Source: Eshraghiella crossota (GTDB lineage Bacteria > Bacillota > Clostridia > Lachnospirales > Lachnospiraceae). From it: a stretch of 64,000 nucleotides of DNA. Within the stretch, counting starts at the first letter, position 1. Each line of letters starts with the position of its first letter. The stretch is taken from assembly GCF_025148445.1 (NCBI RefSeq), contig NZ_CP102270.1:1690001-1754000 (forward strand), given 5' to 3'. Below the pieces are notes generated by a model that was not told where the DNA came from, did no database searches, and saw nothing but the letters and a program-made list of their open reading frames with translations. Of this stretch, positions 18,777 through 27,426 are shown in pieces. Both the position numbers and the translations under genes were made by a program.

Positions 18777-20063
18777 TTATACCGTTGCAGCTTTTAAAGC
18801 CTGTTCTATATCTGCAATGATATCCTCAACATTTTCTGTACCAACGGAGAATCTGATTAAGTCAGGATTAACGCCTGCTGCCTTAAGCTGTTCATCCGTA
18901 AGCTGTCTGTGTGTATGGCTTGCAGGATGTAAAACAGAAGTTCTGCTGTCCGCAACATGCGTAACGATTGCCGCAAGTTTAAGATTATCCATAAATTTTA
19001 TGGCAACGTCCCTTCCGCCCTTAAGTCCGAAGGTTACAACACCACAGCTTCCGTTTGGCAGGTATTTTAACTGACGGTCATGATATTTGTCCCCTTCAAG
19101 GTCAGGATAATTAACCCATTCCACTTTTTCATTATTTTTAAGATATTTTGCAACCGCAAGCGCATTGGCACAATGACGTGGCATACGAAGGTGAAGGGTT
19201 TCAAGTCCGAGGTTAAGTAAAAAACAGTTATTTGGAGAAGGTATAGATCCTAAATCTCTCATAAGCTGTGTTGTACATTTTGTTATGTAAGCCATTTTTC
19301 CAAACTTCTCGGCATAAATAATTCCATGGTATGACTCATCTTTTGTTGTAAGTCCCGGGAATTTATCTTTATGTGCCATCCAGTCAAAGTTACCGCTGTC
19401 AACGATGCATCCGCCTACCTGTGTTGCGTGTCCATCCATATATTTTGTTGTGGAATGTACAACTATATCTGCACCAAATTCAAATGGTCTGCAGTTAATA
19501 GGTGTCGCAAAAGTATTGTCTACAACAAGAGGTATCCCATTTTTATGTGCAACCCTTGCAAAAAGCTCAATATCAAGAACTTCAAGTGTAGGATTAGAAA
19601 TCGTCTCACCAAAGATAAGTTTTGTATTAGGTCTTATAGCTGCCTGTAACTCTGCCTCATCGGCCTCAGGTGATACAAAAGTACAATCAATTCCAAGTTT
19701 CTTCATTGTTGTTCCAAGAAGGTTATATGTTCCTCCGTAAATTGCGGAAGAAGCTACAATATGTCCACCTGCTTCACATATATTAAACATGGCATAAAAG
19801 TTAGCTGCCTGTCCTGAAGAAGTAAGCATCGCGCCTACACCGCCCTCAAGATCACATATCTTAGCGGCAACCGCATCATTGGTAGGGTTCTGAAGCCTTG
19901 TGTAGAAATATCCCGTATCTTCAAGGTCAAACAATCTGCCCATCTGGTCACTTGTGTCATACTTAAATGTTGTGCTCTGATAAATAGGTAAAACTCTTGG
20001 TTCCCCTTTCTTTGGTGTGTATCCGCTCTGTATACACTTTGTTTCAATTTTGTAATTGCTCAT
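18777..20063 (-). CDS. metY: O-acetylhomoserine aminocarboxypropyltransferase (sulfhydrylase)
   Basis: PLP enzyme of the Cys/Met metabolism family, making homocysteine from O-acetylhomoserine and sulfide. The PLP lysine is in HSTTKYMDGHATQVGG; YQSTTFKYDTSDQ and TSSGQAANFYAM are family signatures. I prefer the ATG at 20063, eight bases after AAGGAAGG, over the TTG at 20069; this gives 428 residues. It overlaps the end of the CorC-like gene by 20 bases. No SAM riboswitch or T-box leader precedes it, so regulation follows the upstream operon. MetZ-type activity cannot be excluded, but the length of about 430 favours MetY. Confidence 0.93.
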   Translation of the reverse strand: MSNYKIETKCIQSGYTPKKGEPRVLPIYQSTTFKYDTSDQMGRLFDLEDTGYFYTRLQNPTNDAVAAKICDLEGGVGAMLTSSGQAANFYAMFNICEAGGHIVASSAIYGGTYNLLGTTMKKLGIDCTFVSPEADEAELQAAIRPNTKLIFGETISNPTLEVLDIELFARVAHKNGIPLVVDNTFATPINCRPFEFGADIVVHSTTKYMDGHATQVGGCIVDSGNFDWMAHKDKFPGLTTKDESYHGIIYAEKFGKMAYITKCTTQLMRDLGSIPSPNNCFLLNLGLETLHLRMPRHCANALAVAKYLKNNEKVEWVNYPDLEGDKYHDRQLKYLPNGSCGVVTFGLKGGRDVAIKFMDNLKLAAIVTHVADSRTSVLHPASHTHRQLTDEQLKAAGVNPDLIRFSVGTENVEDIIADIEQALKAATV

Positions 20064-21375
20064 CGTCAATACCTTCCTTTTTATCTATTTTTGTTATTTC
20101 TACTTTTCTGATTACATTACCTGTAACTTCCAGTATTTTAAAGCTGAATCCATATGCTTCAATAACCTCTGTCTCATTTTCAGATGCGATTCTGCCAAGT
20201 TTTGATATTAAAAATCCATTAAGTGTCTCAAAACCATCGCTTTCAATTTTAATTCCCAACAGACTGTTAATATCTTCTATATCTGTGAGACCATCCACCA
20301 CGTAAGTATCGTCTCCTGCATATTCAACCACTTCTTCCTCATCGTCATATTCATCAAGGATATTGCCTACTATTTCTTCTATAATATCCTCCATTGATAC
20401 AATTCCCGCTGTCTGTCCATACTCATCCACGACAATACCCATATGGATTTTTTTCTCCTGCATATCCTTAAGCATATCGTCTATGTCCATTGTTTCCGGA
20501 ACCATATAAGGTTTTCTTAAAAGACCTTTTATATCCTTAAGCAGTTTCTTACGGTTAGGAATATTTCTGTAAAAAATAAGTGCGTCCCTTATATGTATTG
20601 TTCCTACAATATTATCAATATCACCTTCATAAACGGGGAACCTTGAATATTTACCTTCTATATGGTTCTGGATAAAATTGTCAAGTGTAATGGTACTTTC
20701 CACTGCTTCTATATTGCTTCTGTGTGTCATTATATCACCGGCATGTTTATCTCCAAGTTCAAAAATATTGGTAATCATTTCAGCCTCTCCGGCCTCCAAA
20801 ACGCCCTGCTCCTGACCTTCATTAACCATTGTAATGATTTCTTCCTCTGTAACATTTTCCTCAGCATCAGGATTTTTAATGCCAAAAATTCTTAAGATTC
20901 CTTTTGCAATCATGGTTGTAACAAAAACAACCGGTGAAAGCACAAGCATAAGAAAACGTACGTACTTTACAAGTCTGATTGCTGTCCTTACAGGTTTGCG
21001 TCTTCCACACTTTTCGGGAATTATAACTCCAAATATTATAAAAACAAGTATCATGGCAACTGCAAGTACAATATATACCCACGTTTTGTCTCCGTTGACA
21101 GACTGAATAACTCTCCTTGCCAGGGAACCCAATATGTAACTTCCGGCAATGATGTTGGTAATATACACAATTATGTTCACTGTGTCATTAAATCGTGACG
21201 GAGATTCAAGAATCTTAGAAATCATCTCCCTGTATTTTGCCTTGCCTTCCTTGCTTTCGGCTATATCGTTGGGGCTTAGCGTCCGTATTGCTGCGTTAAA
21301 TGCATACAGAATAACATCAATTGTCAGAAAAAAAACAAATAAAACTATTCCAATACCAAAATGGCCATAGACCAT
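20044..21375 (-). CDS. CNNM/CorC-HlyC family membrane protein
   Basis: Probable magnesium/cobalt transport-related protein of the CNNM-CorC family (often labelled hemolysin). An N-terminal DUF21 region with about four membrane helices (residues 1-170) is followed by two CBS domains (about 205-325, with MTHRSNIEAV and VDEYGQTAGIVSMEDI) and a C-terminal CorC/HlyC domain to 443. ATG at 21375 with GAAGGAGA. Fourteen bases from mazF and overlapping metY. Substrate is inferred from the family only. Confidence 0.9.
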   Translation of the reverse strand: MVYGHFGIGIVLFVFFLTIDVILYAFNAAIRTLSPNDIAESKEGKAKYREMISKILESPSRFNDTVNIIVYITNIIAGSYILGSLARRVIQSVNGDKTWVYIVLAVAMILVFIIFGVIIPEKCGRRKPVRTAIRLVKYVRFLMLVLSPVVFVTTMIAKGILRIFGIKNPDAEENVTEEEIITMVNEGQEQGVLEAGEAEMITNIFELGDKHAGDIMTHRSNIEAVESTITLDNFIQNHIEGKYSRFPVYEGDIDNIVGTIHIRDALIFYRNIPNRKKLLKDIKGLLRKPYMVPETMDIDDMLKDMQEKKIHMGIVVDEYGQTAGIVSMEDIIEEIVGNILDEYDDEEEVVEYAGDDTYVVDGLTDIEDINSLLGIKIESDGFETLNGFLISKLGRIASENETEVIEAYGFSFKILEVTGNVIRKVEITKIDKKEGIDDEQLQN

Positions 21376-21389
21376 AACAAATCTCCTTC

Positions 21390-21746
21390 TTATGTATTTT
21401 GTATCTCAAGGCTTGTTATAAGCGCCTCATTAACTTTTGTTATTATTTCATTATCAAGATGGCATACTTTATCCTTAAGTCTTGCCTTATCTATAGTTCG
21501 TAACTGTTCGAGTAAAATAACGGAATCTTTAATCATATCATACCTTTTTGAATCAATTTCAACATGCGTCGGAAGTTTATGTTTCATTCGTGAGGTAATT
21601 GCTGCTATTATCACAGTGGGACTGTGCCTGTTCCCTGTGTCATTCTGGACAATAAGTACGGGTCTTACACCACCCTGTTCAGAACCAACCACAGGTCTTA
21701 GGTCAGCATAAAAAATGTCTCCCCTTTTAATATTCAAGTAACACAC
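21390..21746 (-). CDS. mazF: MazF/NdoA-family mRNA interferase
   Basis: Type II toxin fold; Bacillus NdoA (EndoA) is an ACA-type mRNA endonuclease encoded after alr. The signatures [27 protein letters not shown] and [10 protein letters not shown] match that family over 118 residues. The first usable start is a GTG at 21746 close to GAAAGG; a TTG at 21737 is an alternative and no ATG exists. Unlike Bacillus (alr-ndoAI-ndoA), only 56 bp separate it from alr, too short for an antitoxin gene, so no cognate MazE/NdoAI is encoded next to it. Confidence 0.92.
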   Translation of the reverse strand: MCYLNIKRGDIFYADLRPVVGSEQGGVRPVLIVQNDTGNRHSPTVIIAAITSRMKHKLPTHVEIDSKRYDMIKDSVILLEQLRTIDKARLKDKVCHLDNEIITKVNEALITSLEIQNT

Positions 21747-21802
21747 GACCTTTCGTTTATGATATAAGCATTATCTCCAGTATCATGTGTGTTTATTCAA
21801 TA

Positions 21803-22921
21803 CTAAACGTATTTTCTCTCTACTCTTTCAGAAATATCACATACAAATTCATAATTAAATCTTCCTGAAAGTTCTCCTACTTCTTCAAATGTAATCTCTT
21901 CGCTGCCGTCTTTTCCGACAACCGTTACCACATCTTCAACATTAACATCCGGTATATCGGTTACATCAATCATCATCTGATCCATACATACCCTGCCGAC
22001 AACCTTTGCCTTTTTTCCATGGATAAGTACATATCCTTTATTGGAAAGCGACCTTGGATAGCCGTCGGCATATCCAATCGCAACAGTTGCAATTCTCATC
22101 GGTCTGTCTGTCACAAAAGTTCTTCCATAGCTTATGCTTTCACCGGCACCCAGTTCTTTTACAAAAATAACATGGGTCTTAAGTTCAAGCGCAGGGTAAT
22201 ATTTCATTGATGCGTCCACTTCGTCACTTGGCTTAAGTCCGTATAAAATAATACCTTCCCTTACCATGTCAAGCTTATATTCCGGCAGATCGATTATTGC
22301 CGCACTGTTGGCACAATGTCGTATTTTGAATTGGATGCCTCTTTTTTCAAGTTTTGAGATAACATCCATAAACAATTCAAACTGATGTTTTGCATAACTT
22401 TTATCCGCGCTGTCCGCCGTTGCAAAATGCATGAAAATTCCTTCGCAGTCAAGTCCTTCATAACCTGTAAGTTCTGCTATATCATCTATAGCTTCTTCAT
22501 TTACAGGAAAACCGATTCTGTTCATTCCGGTATTAATCTTAATATGGCACTTCGCTGTAATTCCTATCCTTGCGGCACATTCTGATATATCTTTTGCCAT
22601 ATCCTTTGTAAGCATGGCAAAAATAATATTATTTCTTATGACAGATTCATATTCTGCTTTGCATACATATCCAAGTACAAGTATCGGATTGTCAACGCCG
22701 CTTTCCCTTAATGTAAGAGCTTCCCTTACGGTTGCAACGGCAAATCCGTATACTTTATCTTTGATTGCTCCTGCTACTTCCACAGCACCATGTCCGTAAG
22801 CATTGGCTTTTACAATTGCCATTATTTTGGTGTCACTACCGACTCTTTTTTTTGCTTCTTCTATATTTTTGTATATCGAATCAAGATGAATAACCGAATA
22901 TGTCCTTGTAAATTCTTTCAT
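21803..22921 (-). CDS. alr: Alanine racemase
   Basis: PLP-dependent enzyme interconverting L- and D-alanine for peptidoglycan. The PLP lysine is Lys38 in AIVKANAYGHG, and the catalytic tyrosine lies in SISYGRTFV; VCMDQMMIDVT is the usual C-terminal signature. 372 residues, full length. ATG at 22921 with AAAGGAAA. It is followed by mazF as in Bacillus but without an antitoxin gene between, and preceded by the NAD(P)HX repair gene. Confidence 0.96.
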   Translation of the reverse strand: MKEFTRTYSVIHLDSIYKNIEEAKKRVGSDTKIMAIVKANAYGHGAVEVAGAIKDKVYGFAVATVREALTLRESGVDNPILVLGYVCKAEYESVIRNNIIFAMLTKDMAKDISECAARIGITAKCHIKINTGMNRIGFPVNEEAIDDIAELTGYEGLDCEGIFMHFATADSADKSYAKHQFELFMDVISKLEKRGIQFKIRHCANSAAIIDLPEYKLDMVREGIILYGLKPSDEVDASMKYYPALELKTHVIFVKELGAGESISYGRTFVTDRPMRIATVAIGYADGYPRSLSNKGYVLIHGKKAKVVGRVCMDQMMIDVTDIPDVNVEDVVTVVGKDGSEEITFEEVGELSGRFNYEFVCDISERVERKYV

Positions 22922-22936
22922 TTCAATTTTCCTTTA

Positions 22937-24433
22937 CTATTTATTAACTGCCTTTCCCAGTATATTTACAACGTCTCCTGCCATAACAGAATGTGAACCC
23001 TGTTCTTCTTCCGCTATCTCACCGGCAATTCCGTGTAAATATACACCCATACAGGCTGCTGAAAATGGTTCTATCCTAAGAGAGAGCATTCCCGCAATAA
23101 CACCGGTCAGTACATCGCCCATGCCTGCTTTAGACATTGCTCCTGTTCCTGAGGAATTTATATATGCCCTGCCATTTTCACAAGGCTCTGCGACAACAGT
23201 GACTGCGTTCTTCATAACAAGAATGACGTTAAATTCTTGTGCAAAACATTTTGCAGCTGCAACACTGTCCTTTAGAAGTTCTTCTTTGGTAAGCCCCGTA
23301 AGTCTCATAAATTCACCGATATGTGGTGTAATTATAGCAACATGGGAATAACTTTTCAATAATGATATATCTTCGGCAATAATATTTAACGCATCCGCAT
23401 CTATAATAAGTGGGACTTCGCAGCGTTTAAGGACCTCTTCCGTTATATTATGTGCTGTTATATCTTTTGAAAGTCCGGGACCAAGAATAACGCATGTGGC
23501 TTTCTTTAAACTTTTTTCAAGCATGCAGCAATAATTATCTTCGTTATAACCCGTTACAATTGCTTCCGGAAGCAGTTTTTTAATTATATCCGTATTACTT
23601 TCATAGGTAAGAATCTCCACAAGTCCCGCACCTGTCCTATAGGCTGAAGCTCCGCTTAAATATGCGGCTCCGCTCATATCACGGCTTCCTGCAATGACAA
23701 GAATTTTACCGTAGGTTCCTTTATTGGAATATGCTTTTCTGTCAGGTATTTTTCTTAAATCATCTTCTGTAAAATACATACATGGATTAAGTGTTTTGAT
23801 TGCTTCCGGGCAGAAACCTATGTCTGCTACTGTGACTTCCCCGCTTAACTCTTTGCCGGGATATATCATATTACCGACCTTATTATAACCAAAAGTCACT
23901 GTGGCATCGGCTTTAACGGCTTTAGAAAGAACCGCTCCCGTTTCGGAATCTATGCCGGACGGAATGTCAACACTTACCACAACATTATTGGAACAGTTAA
24001 TCAGATCTATCACATCAGCATATATTCCTTCGACATTCCTTGAAAGCCCTGTTCCAAAAATACCATCTATTATTATATCATATTCCGGTATGGCAGAAAC
24101 GTTCACAAAGTTGAGACCACTGTTCCCGGCAATCGTCATTTGTGTGGCAAATTCTTCCGTTTCCTTTCTGTCATCGTCTATTACGGCAATATCAACAGCC
24201 ACGCCCTGCCATGACAATATCCTTGCTGCGGCTACTGCATCAGCTCCGTTATTGCCTTTACCGCATACCGCCAATATTCTTACATTACGTCTGAAAAGAG
24301 CAACAATCTCTGCAACCTTCATAGCTGTACTGACTGCCGCTCTTTCCATAAGAACTAAAGACGGAACACCCATCTTATCAATTGTAAATCTATCAACTTC
24401 TTTTGACATTCTGCCTGTCAATGCATACTTCAT
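22937..24433 (-). CDS. nnr: Bifunctional NAD(P)HX epimerase/ADP-dependent dehydratase
   Basis: Repairs hydrated nicotinamide cofactors. The N-terminal YjeF epimerase half shows GKGNNGADAVAAARIL and VDIPSGIDSETG; the C-terminal ribokinase-like dehydratase half shows VIAGSRDMSGAAYL, GPGLSK and MSKAGMGDVLTGV. 498 residues, the normal fused length. ATG at 24433 after AAGGG. Placement beside alr is common in Firmicutes. The sequence preceding the GMGD signature differs from the usual GxPGMATGG form but keeps the catalytic Asp. Confidence 0.95.
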   Translation of the reverse strand: MKYALTGRMSKEVDRFTIDKMGVPSLVLMERAAVSTAMKVAEIVALFRRNVRILAVCGKGNNGADAVAAARILSWQGVAVDIAVIDDDRKETEEFATQMTIAGNSGLNFVNVSAIPEYDIIIDGIFGTGLSRNVEGIYADVIDLINCSNNVVVSVDIPSGIDSETGAVLSKAVKADATVTFGYNKVGNMIYPGKELSGEVTVADIGFCPEAIKTLNPCMYFTEDDLRKIPDRKAYSNKGTYGKILVIAGSRDMSGAAYLSGASAYRTGAGLVEILTYESNTDIIKKLLPEAIVTGYNEDNYCCMLEKSLKKATCVILGPGLSKDITAHNITEEVLKRCEVPLIIDADALNIIAEDISLLKSYSHVAIITPHIGEFMRLTGLTKEELLKDSVAAAKCFAQEFNVILVMKNAVTVVAEPCENGRAYINSSGTGAMSKAGMGDVLTGVIAGMLSLRIEPFSAACMGVYLHGIAGEIAEEEQGSHSVMAGDVVNILGKAVNK

Positions 24434-24435
24434 AA

Positions 24436-25032
24436 TTATCCCTTTTTATTATCAAATATTTCTATCATATCAGGACCTAAAAGGTCGTGCATATATGAAT
24501 AAATTTCTGTGTTCTTCAGTTCTTTATCCTGTTTTATAAGAACCTTTTTCTTAAGCTCGACTCTCATCTCATTTATCCATTTTCCTAAGAGCTGGATATC
24601 GTCATAATTGTTGTGTATACGCCTGTAACATTCATCTATTCCCTGAATTACAAGTTCAATATTTGCGTCCCTTATCCTGCCCGGAATTTCGATTTCTTCC
24701 TGTTCAAGCTTTTCTATCTTTTCTTTGGCTTCCAGAACAAGTTTCTGGTCACGCGCCATTATTTTGTTCCGTTTGGCATCAGTATCTCCTATATCCGCGG
24801 AATTATCAATTATTTCCTTCATAATGTCGCTTTTAATTTTTCTTAAAGCCTTTAAATCATTGGTTATCTGTCCCTGCCTTTTTAGCAGGGTGCCAAGATT
24901 TTTTTCAAGTCTTTTTACTTCAGGCGACTTATCTTTTTCAGGAAAAAGCCTGTGCCACCGTTCATCAAGAATAACTATAGGCAATTGTTTATATGCAACA
25001 TTTTTCTTTACATCTTCTATCGTTATTGACAT
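24436..25032 (-). CDS. Conserved coiled-coil protein of unknown function
   Basis: I do not recognise the family. The 198-residue product is highly charged, soluble and without signal or membrane segment. Residues about 38-125 are heptad-rich (Lys, Leu, Glu) and probably form a long coiled coil; the N-terminus VILDERWHRLFPEKD and the C-terminus YSYMHDLLGPDMIEIFDN look like short conserved caps. It lies four bases after rex and two bases before nnr, so it is certainly in that operon. A redox or cofactor link would be guesswork from the neighbours. Confidence 0.75.
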   Translation of the reverse strand: MSITIEDVKKNVAYKQLPIVILDERWHRLFPEKDKSPEVKRLEKNLGTLLKRQGQITNDLKALRKIKSDIMKEIIDNSADIGDTDAKRNKIMARDQKLVLEAKEKIEKLEQEEIEIPGRIRDANIELVIQGIDECYRRIHNNYDDIQLLGKWINEMRVELKKKVLIKQDKELKNTEIYSYMHDLLGPDMIEIFDNKKG

Positions 25033-25036
25033 TTAT

Positions 25037-25666
25037 CTAGTGCAACCTCGTAATATTATAAGAAAGTGTCATAAGGCTCTCTGACAAATGTACATTTTCA
25101 ACCACCACATTGTCAGGCACCTCTAAATCAATATGGGCAAAATTCCATATTCCTTTAATTCCTGCCTTAATCGCAGTCTGGACTACCTCCGTTGCACTTC
25201 CTTTTGGAATCGTCAGTGCAAGGATTTCAATATTATTATCTTTAATAAAAGCTTCCATTTCACTCATCGGTCTGATTACTGCGCCTCTGCATTCTTTACC
25301 GATAAGAGCTTCGTTGGTATCAAACATTGCTTTTACGACAAAACCTCTTTTTTCAAAATTAGCATAATTGGCAAGTGCTTTGCCAAGATTTCCGGCACCT
25401 ACGATTATTATGCTGTGAATCTTGTCAATTCCGAGAATCTTTGCAATCTCACTGTGAAGATATTTTACATTATAACCGTAACCCTGCTGCCCGAAGCCTC
25501 CAAAATTATTAAGATCCTGTCTTATCTGTGAAGCTGTAACATTCATCCTGCGGCTTAATTCGCCTGATGAAATTCTTTCCACGCCACTGTCAATAAGTTC
25601 TTCAAGATATCTGAAATACCTTGGAAGTCTTTTGATAACAGCAAGTGATATTTCGTTTTCTTCCAA
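25037..25666 (-). CDS. rex: Redox-sensing transcriptional repressor Rex
   Basis: NADH/NAD+-sensing repressor of fermentation and respiration genes. The N-terminal winged helix includes RRMNVTASQIRQDLNNFG; the Rossmann domain has VGAGNLGKALANY and FDTNE. 209 residues, standard. The start is a TTG at 25666 with GGAGGG seven bases upstream. It lies 23 bp after the ABC permease gene. I found no convincing Rex operator in the intergenic regions read here. Confidence 0.96.
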   Translation of the reverse strand: MEENEISLAVIKRLPRYFRYLEELIDSGVERISSGELSRRMNVTASQIRQDLNNFGGFGQQGYGYNVKYLHSEIAKILGIDKIHSIIIVGAGNLGKALANYANFEKRGFVVKAMFDTNEALIGKECRGAVIRPMSEMEAFIKDNNIEILALTIPKGSATEVVQTAIKAGIKGIWNFAHIDLEVPDNVVVENVHLSESLMTLSYNITRLH

Positions 25667-25689
25667 TACAATCCCTCCATACTGTCAGA

Positions 25690-26451
25690 CTATAAACTTA
25701 TTTTCTTTTTTAACATATATGATACAAACAGATAACTGCCTGCAATAAGGCACAATCTGAATAAATAAACATAAATATTACCTGCAAGATATTGTAAAAA
25801 TGTATCTCCGTAATCAATTACCGGAATCCTGCCTGCTATAAACGATGTCAATATAACTATCACAAAAAAGAATACTATAGATAAAAAAGCTTTGCCTTTT
25901 CTGTTCGCAAGAATAGTTGTACTGAGAGTTATGGCAACATATGCACAGCTCACGCTGAATAAAAAACTTATCATCATAGTAACAAGTGTTGCCAGAAAAG
26001 AAGCTATATATGAACCCGTATTAAATCCAAATGCCCTCCCAAGTTCATCAAGTTCTGAGGTAATTATATGTATTTCCTTATATCTGTCTGTTATGAGCTT
26101 TATATTAAGTCCGAGAAAAAGACTGAATATTAATGTGCCTGCCACAGTAACAATAAGGAGTGACAGATATTTGGCTCCCACAATCTTATATGTTGAATTA
26201 GGTGTCATGAAAGTCATATAACTGTACTTTGAGTTGATTTCCTTAGAATATGACACAGCTCCGCTGATCATAAGTGCCAGAATACCGAATGACCCTCCAA
26301 GTTCGGCCAGAACAAGTGCCAGTACCATATGATTATTGCTTTTAAGTAAAAAGCTTATAAGAAAATATATCTCGGTAACCACAAGAATACCAAACAATGT
26401 AAGGTATGTGCCGGAATCCTTACGGAATTCATATTTAATAAGTTTGCCCAT
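25690..26451 (-). CDS. ABC transporter membrane permease
   Basis: Six-helix ABC-2-like permease paired with the ATPase directly upstream. The ATG at 26451 has GGAGGA at proper spacing; longer in-frame starts would run deep into the ATPase gene. 253 residues with hydrophobic stretches near 18-36, 46-68, 95-115, 155-185, 193-213 and 232-248. The two genes overlap by 17 bases, so they are co-translated. The pair resembles small YtrB-like exporters; no GntR regulator gene adjoins. Substrate unknown. Confidence 0.8.
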   Translation of the reverse strand: MGKLIKYEFRKDSGTYLTLFGILVVTEIYFLISFLLKSNNHMVLALVLAELGGSFGILALMISGAVSYSKEINSKYSYMTFMTPNSTYKIVGAKYLSLLIVTVAGTLIFSLFLGLNIKLITDRYKEIHIITSELDELGRAFGFNTGSYIASFLATLVTMMISFLFSVSCAYVAITLSTTILANRKGKAFLSIVFFFVIVILTSFIAGRIPVIDYGDTFLQYLAGNIYVYLFRLCLIAGSYLFVSYMLKKKISL

Positions 26452-27148
26452 TATACATTCCTCCATAAATTTCCTTATATAAGTCGACAAGGGATTTGTT
26501 ATCATTATAACTTCTGATATCTTCCGTATTGCCAGCCATAACAACTCTGCCATCTTTTATAAAAACAGCTCCGCCTGCCGCATGCTCAAGTTCATCAACA
26601 AGATGGCTTGATACAATAATTATTTTATCTTCGTTGTTATATCCGGTTATTGTATTCATAACATGTTCTCTTGCAATTATATCTATACCGTTCAATGGTT
26701 CATCAAGAAGAATAACTCTTGAATTTCTTGCCATTGCTACCGCTACTTTAAGCTTTGCAAGCATACCGGTTGACATATTTCTTACCTTGCCATCAAAATG
26801 TAATTCCATTCTGTCAAGCAATCCATACATCCTGTCCTCGTCAAAATCATTATAAAAGTCTTTGTAAAAGGATGCTATATCCTTAATTCTCATATAATTG
26901 TAGAAATAATTTTCTGTTGGCATATATGTAATTCTAGCTCTTGTCTTGTCTGAGATTTCTTCCCCGTCAAGATAGATTTTTCCCTCTGTAGGTTTAATAA
27001 GTCCGACCACCATCTTCATAAAAGTCGACTTACCGCTTCCGTTCGGACCGAGAAGTGCATATATCCTTCCCGCATCAAGTTCCAGGTTAAGTCCATCCAC
27101 GGCTCTGCAGCCGGAATACAACTTAACGAGATTCTCACATTTTAACAC
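26435..27148 (-). CDS. ABC transporter ATP-binding protein
   Basis: Nucleotide-binding subunit with Walker A GPNGSGKSTF, the signature NMSTGMLAKL (divergent from LSGGQ), Walker B VILLDEPLNG and the H-loop SSHLVDEL. I place the start at the GTG at 27148, nine bases after GAGG, giving 237 residues; an ATG at 27178 lies at the predicted transcription start of the promoter at 27181-27210 and has no ribosome binding site. It is the first gene of the minus-strand block reaching to rex. Confidence 0.88.
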   Translation of the reverse strand: MLKCENLVKLYSGCRAVDGLNLELDAGRIYALLGPNGSGKSTFMKMVVGLIKPTEGKIYLDGEEISDKTRARITYMPTENYFYNYMRIKDIASFYKDFYNDFDEDRMYGLLDRMELHFDGKVRNMSTGMLAKLKVAVAMARNSRVILLDEPLNGIDIIAREHVMNTITGYNNEDKIIIVSSHLVDELEHAAGGAVFIKDGRVVMAGNTEDIRSYNDNKSLVDLYKEIYGGMYNGQTY

Positions 27149-27180
27149 GTCATTATACCTCGCAAAAAATATTTTCATAA

Positions 27181-27210
27181 ATTATACCACTGTTTTTATG
27201 TTTCTTGCAA
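27181..27210 (-). promoter_or_regulatory. Putative sigma-A promoter for the ABC transporter operon
   Basis: Minus-strand -35 TTGCAA (27205-27210), 18-bp spacer, -10 TATAAT (27181-27186). The start point would fall near 27174, which supports the GTG start at 27148. It begins the long minus-strand gene block. Confidence 0.55.
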
Positions 27211-27254
27211 TCCTTTGTTATCTAAGATATAATTTAACGATATAAGCGTCATAA

Positions 27255-27351
27255 GTCAGAATTACGATTGTGCTTGCACAAGTGAGTAATTCTGACCTAT
27301 GACGCAACAGACACCGAAAACGGAATAAAATACTGTGCATACAGTATTTTA
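27255..27351. repeat. 97-bp direct repeat, copy 1, with nested palindromes
   Basis: Copy 1 opens with a perfect 11-bp inverted repeat, GTCAGAATTAC (27255-27265) against GTAATTCTGAC (27286-27296), enclosing TTGTGC/GCACAA. It ends in a second palindrome, ATACTGT-GCAT-ACAGTAT, then TTTTA. Between them lies the nine-codon frame MTQQTPKTE (27299-27328). Copy 2 is 172 bp downstream with only a few changes. It fills part of the divergent gap (27149-27539) between the ABC operon and punA. Confidence 0.85.
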
Positions 27352-27369
27352 TGGGAGTTTGAGGTGGCG

Positions 27370-27405
27370 GGAATTGCAATAATTGCGCAGCAATGGAGCA
27401 ATTCC
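27370..27405. repeat. Nested hairpin between the two repeat copies
   Basis: GGAATTGC (27370-27377) pairs perfectly with GCAATTCC (27398-27405), and inside it ATTGC-GCA-GCAAT forms a second stem, so either strand can fold a long hairpin. A flanking inverted pair AACGATATAA (27236-27245) and TTATATCGTT (27407-27416) encloses copy 1 and this hairpin. No protein gene is seen here. Confidence 0.75.
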
Positions 27406-27426
27406 TTTATATCGTTTTCTAACGAA

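Noticed and set aside
27205-27245. Rex operator
   Set aside because: A TTGTTA-like half site occurs, but spacing to the TTTAAC half is wrong for the Rex consensus.
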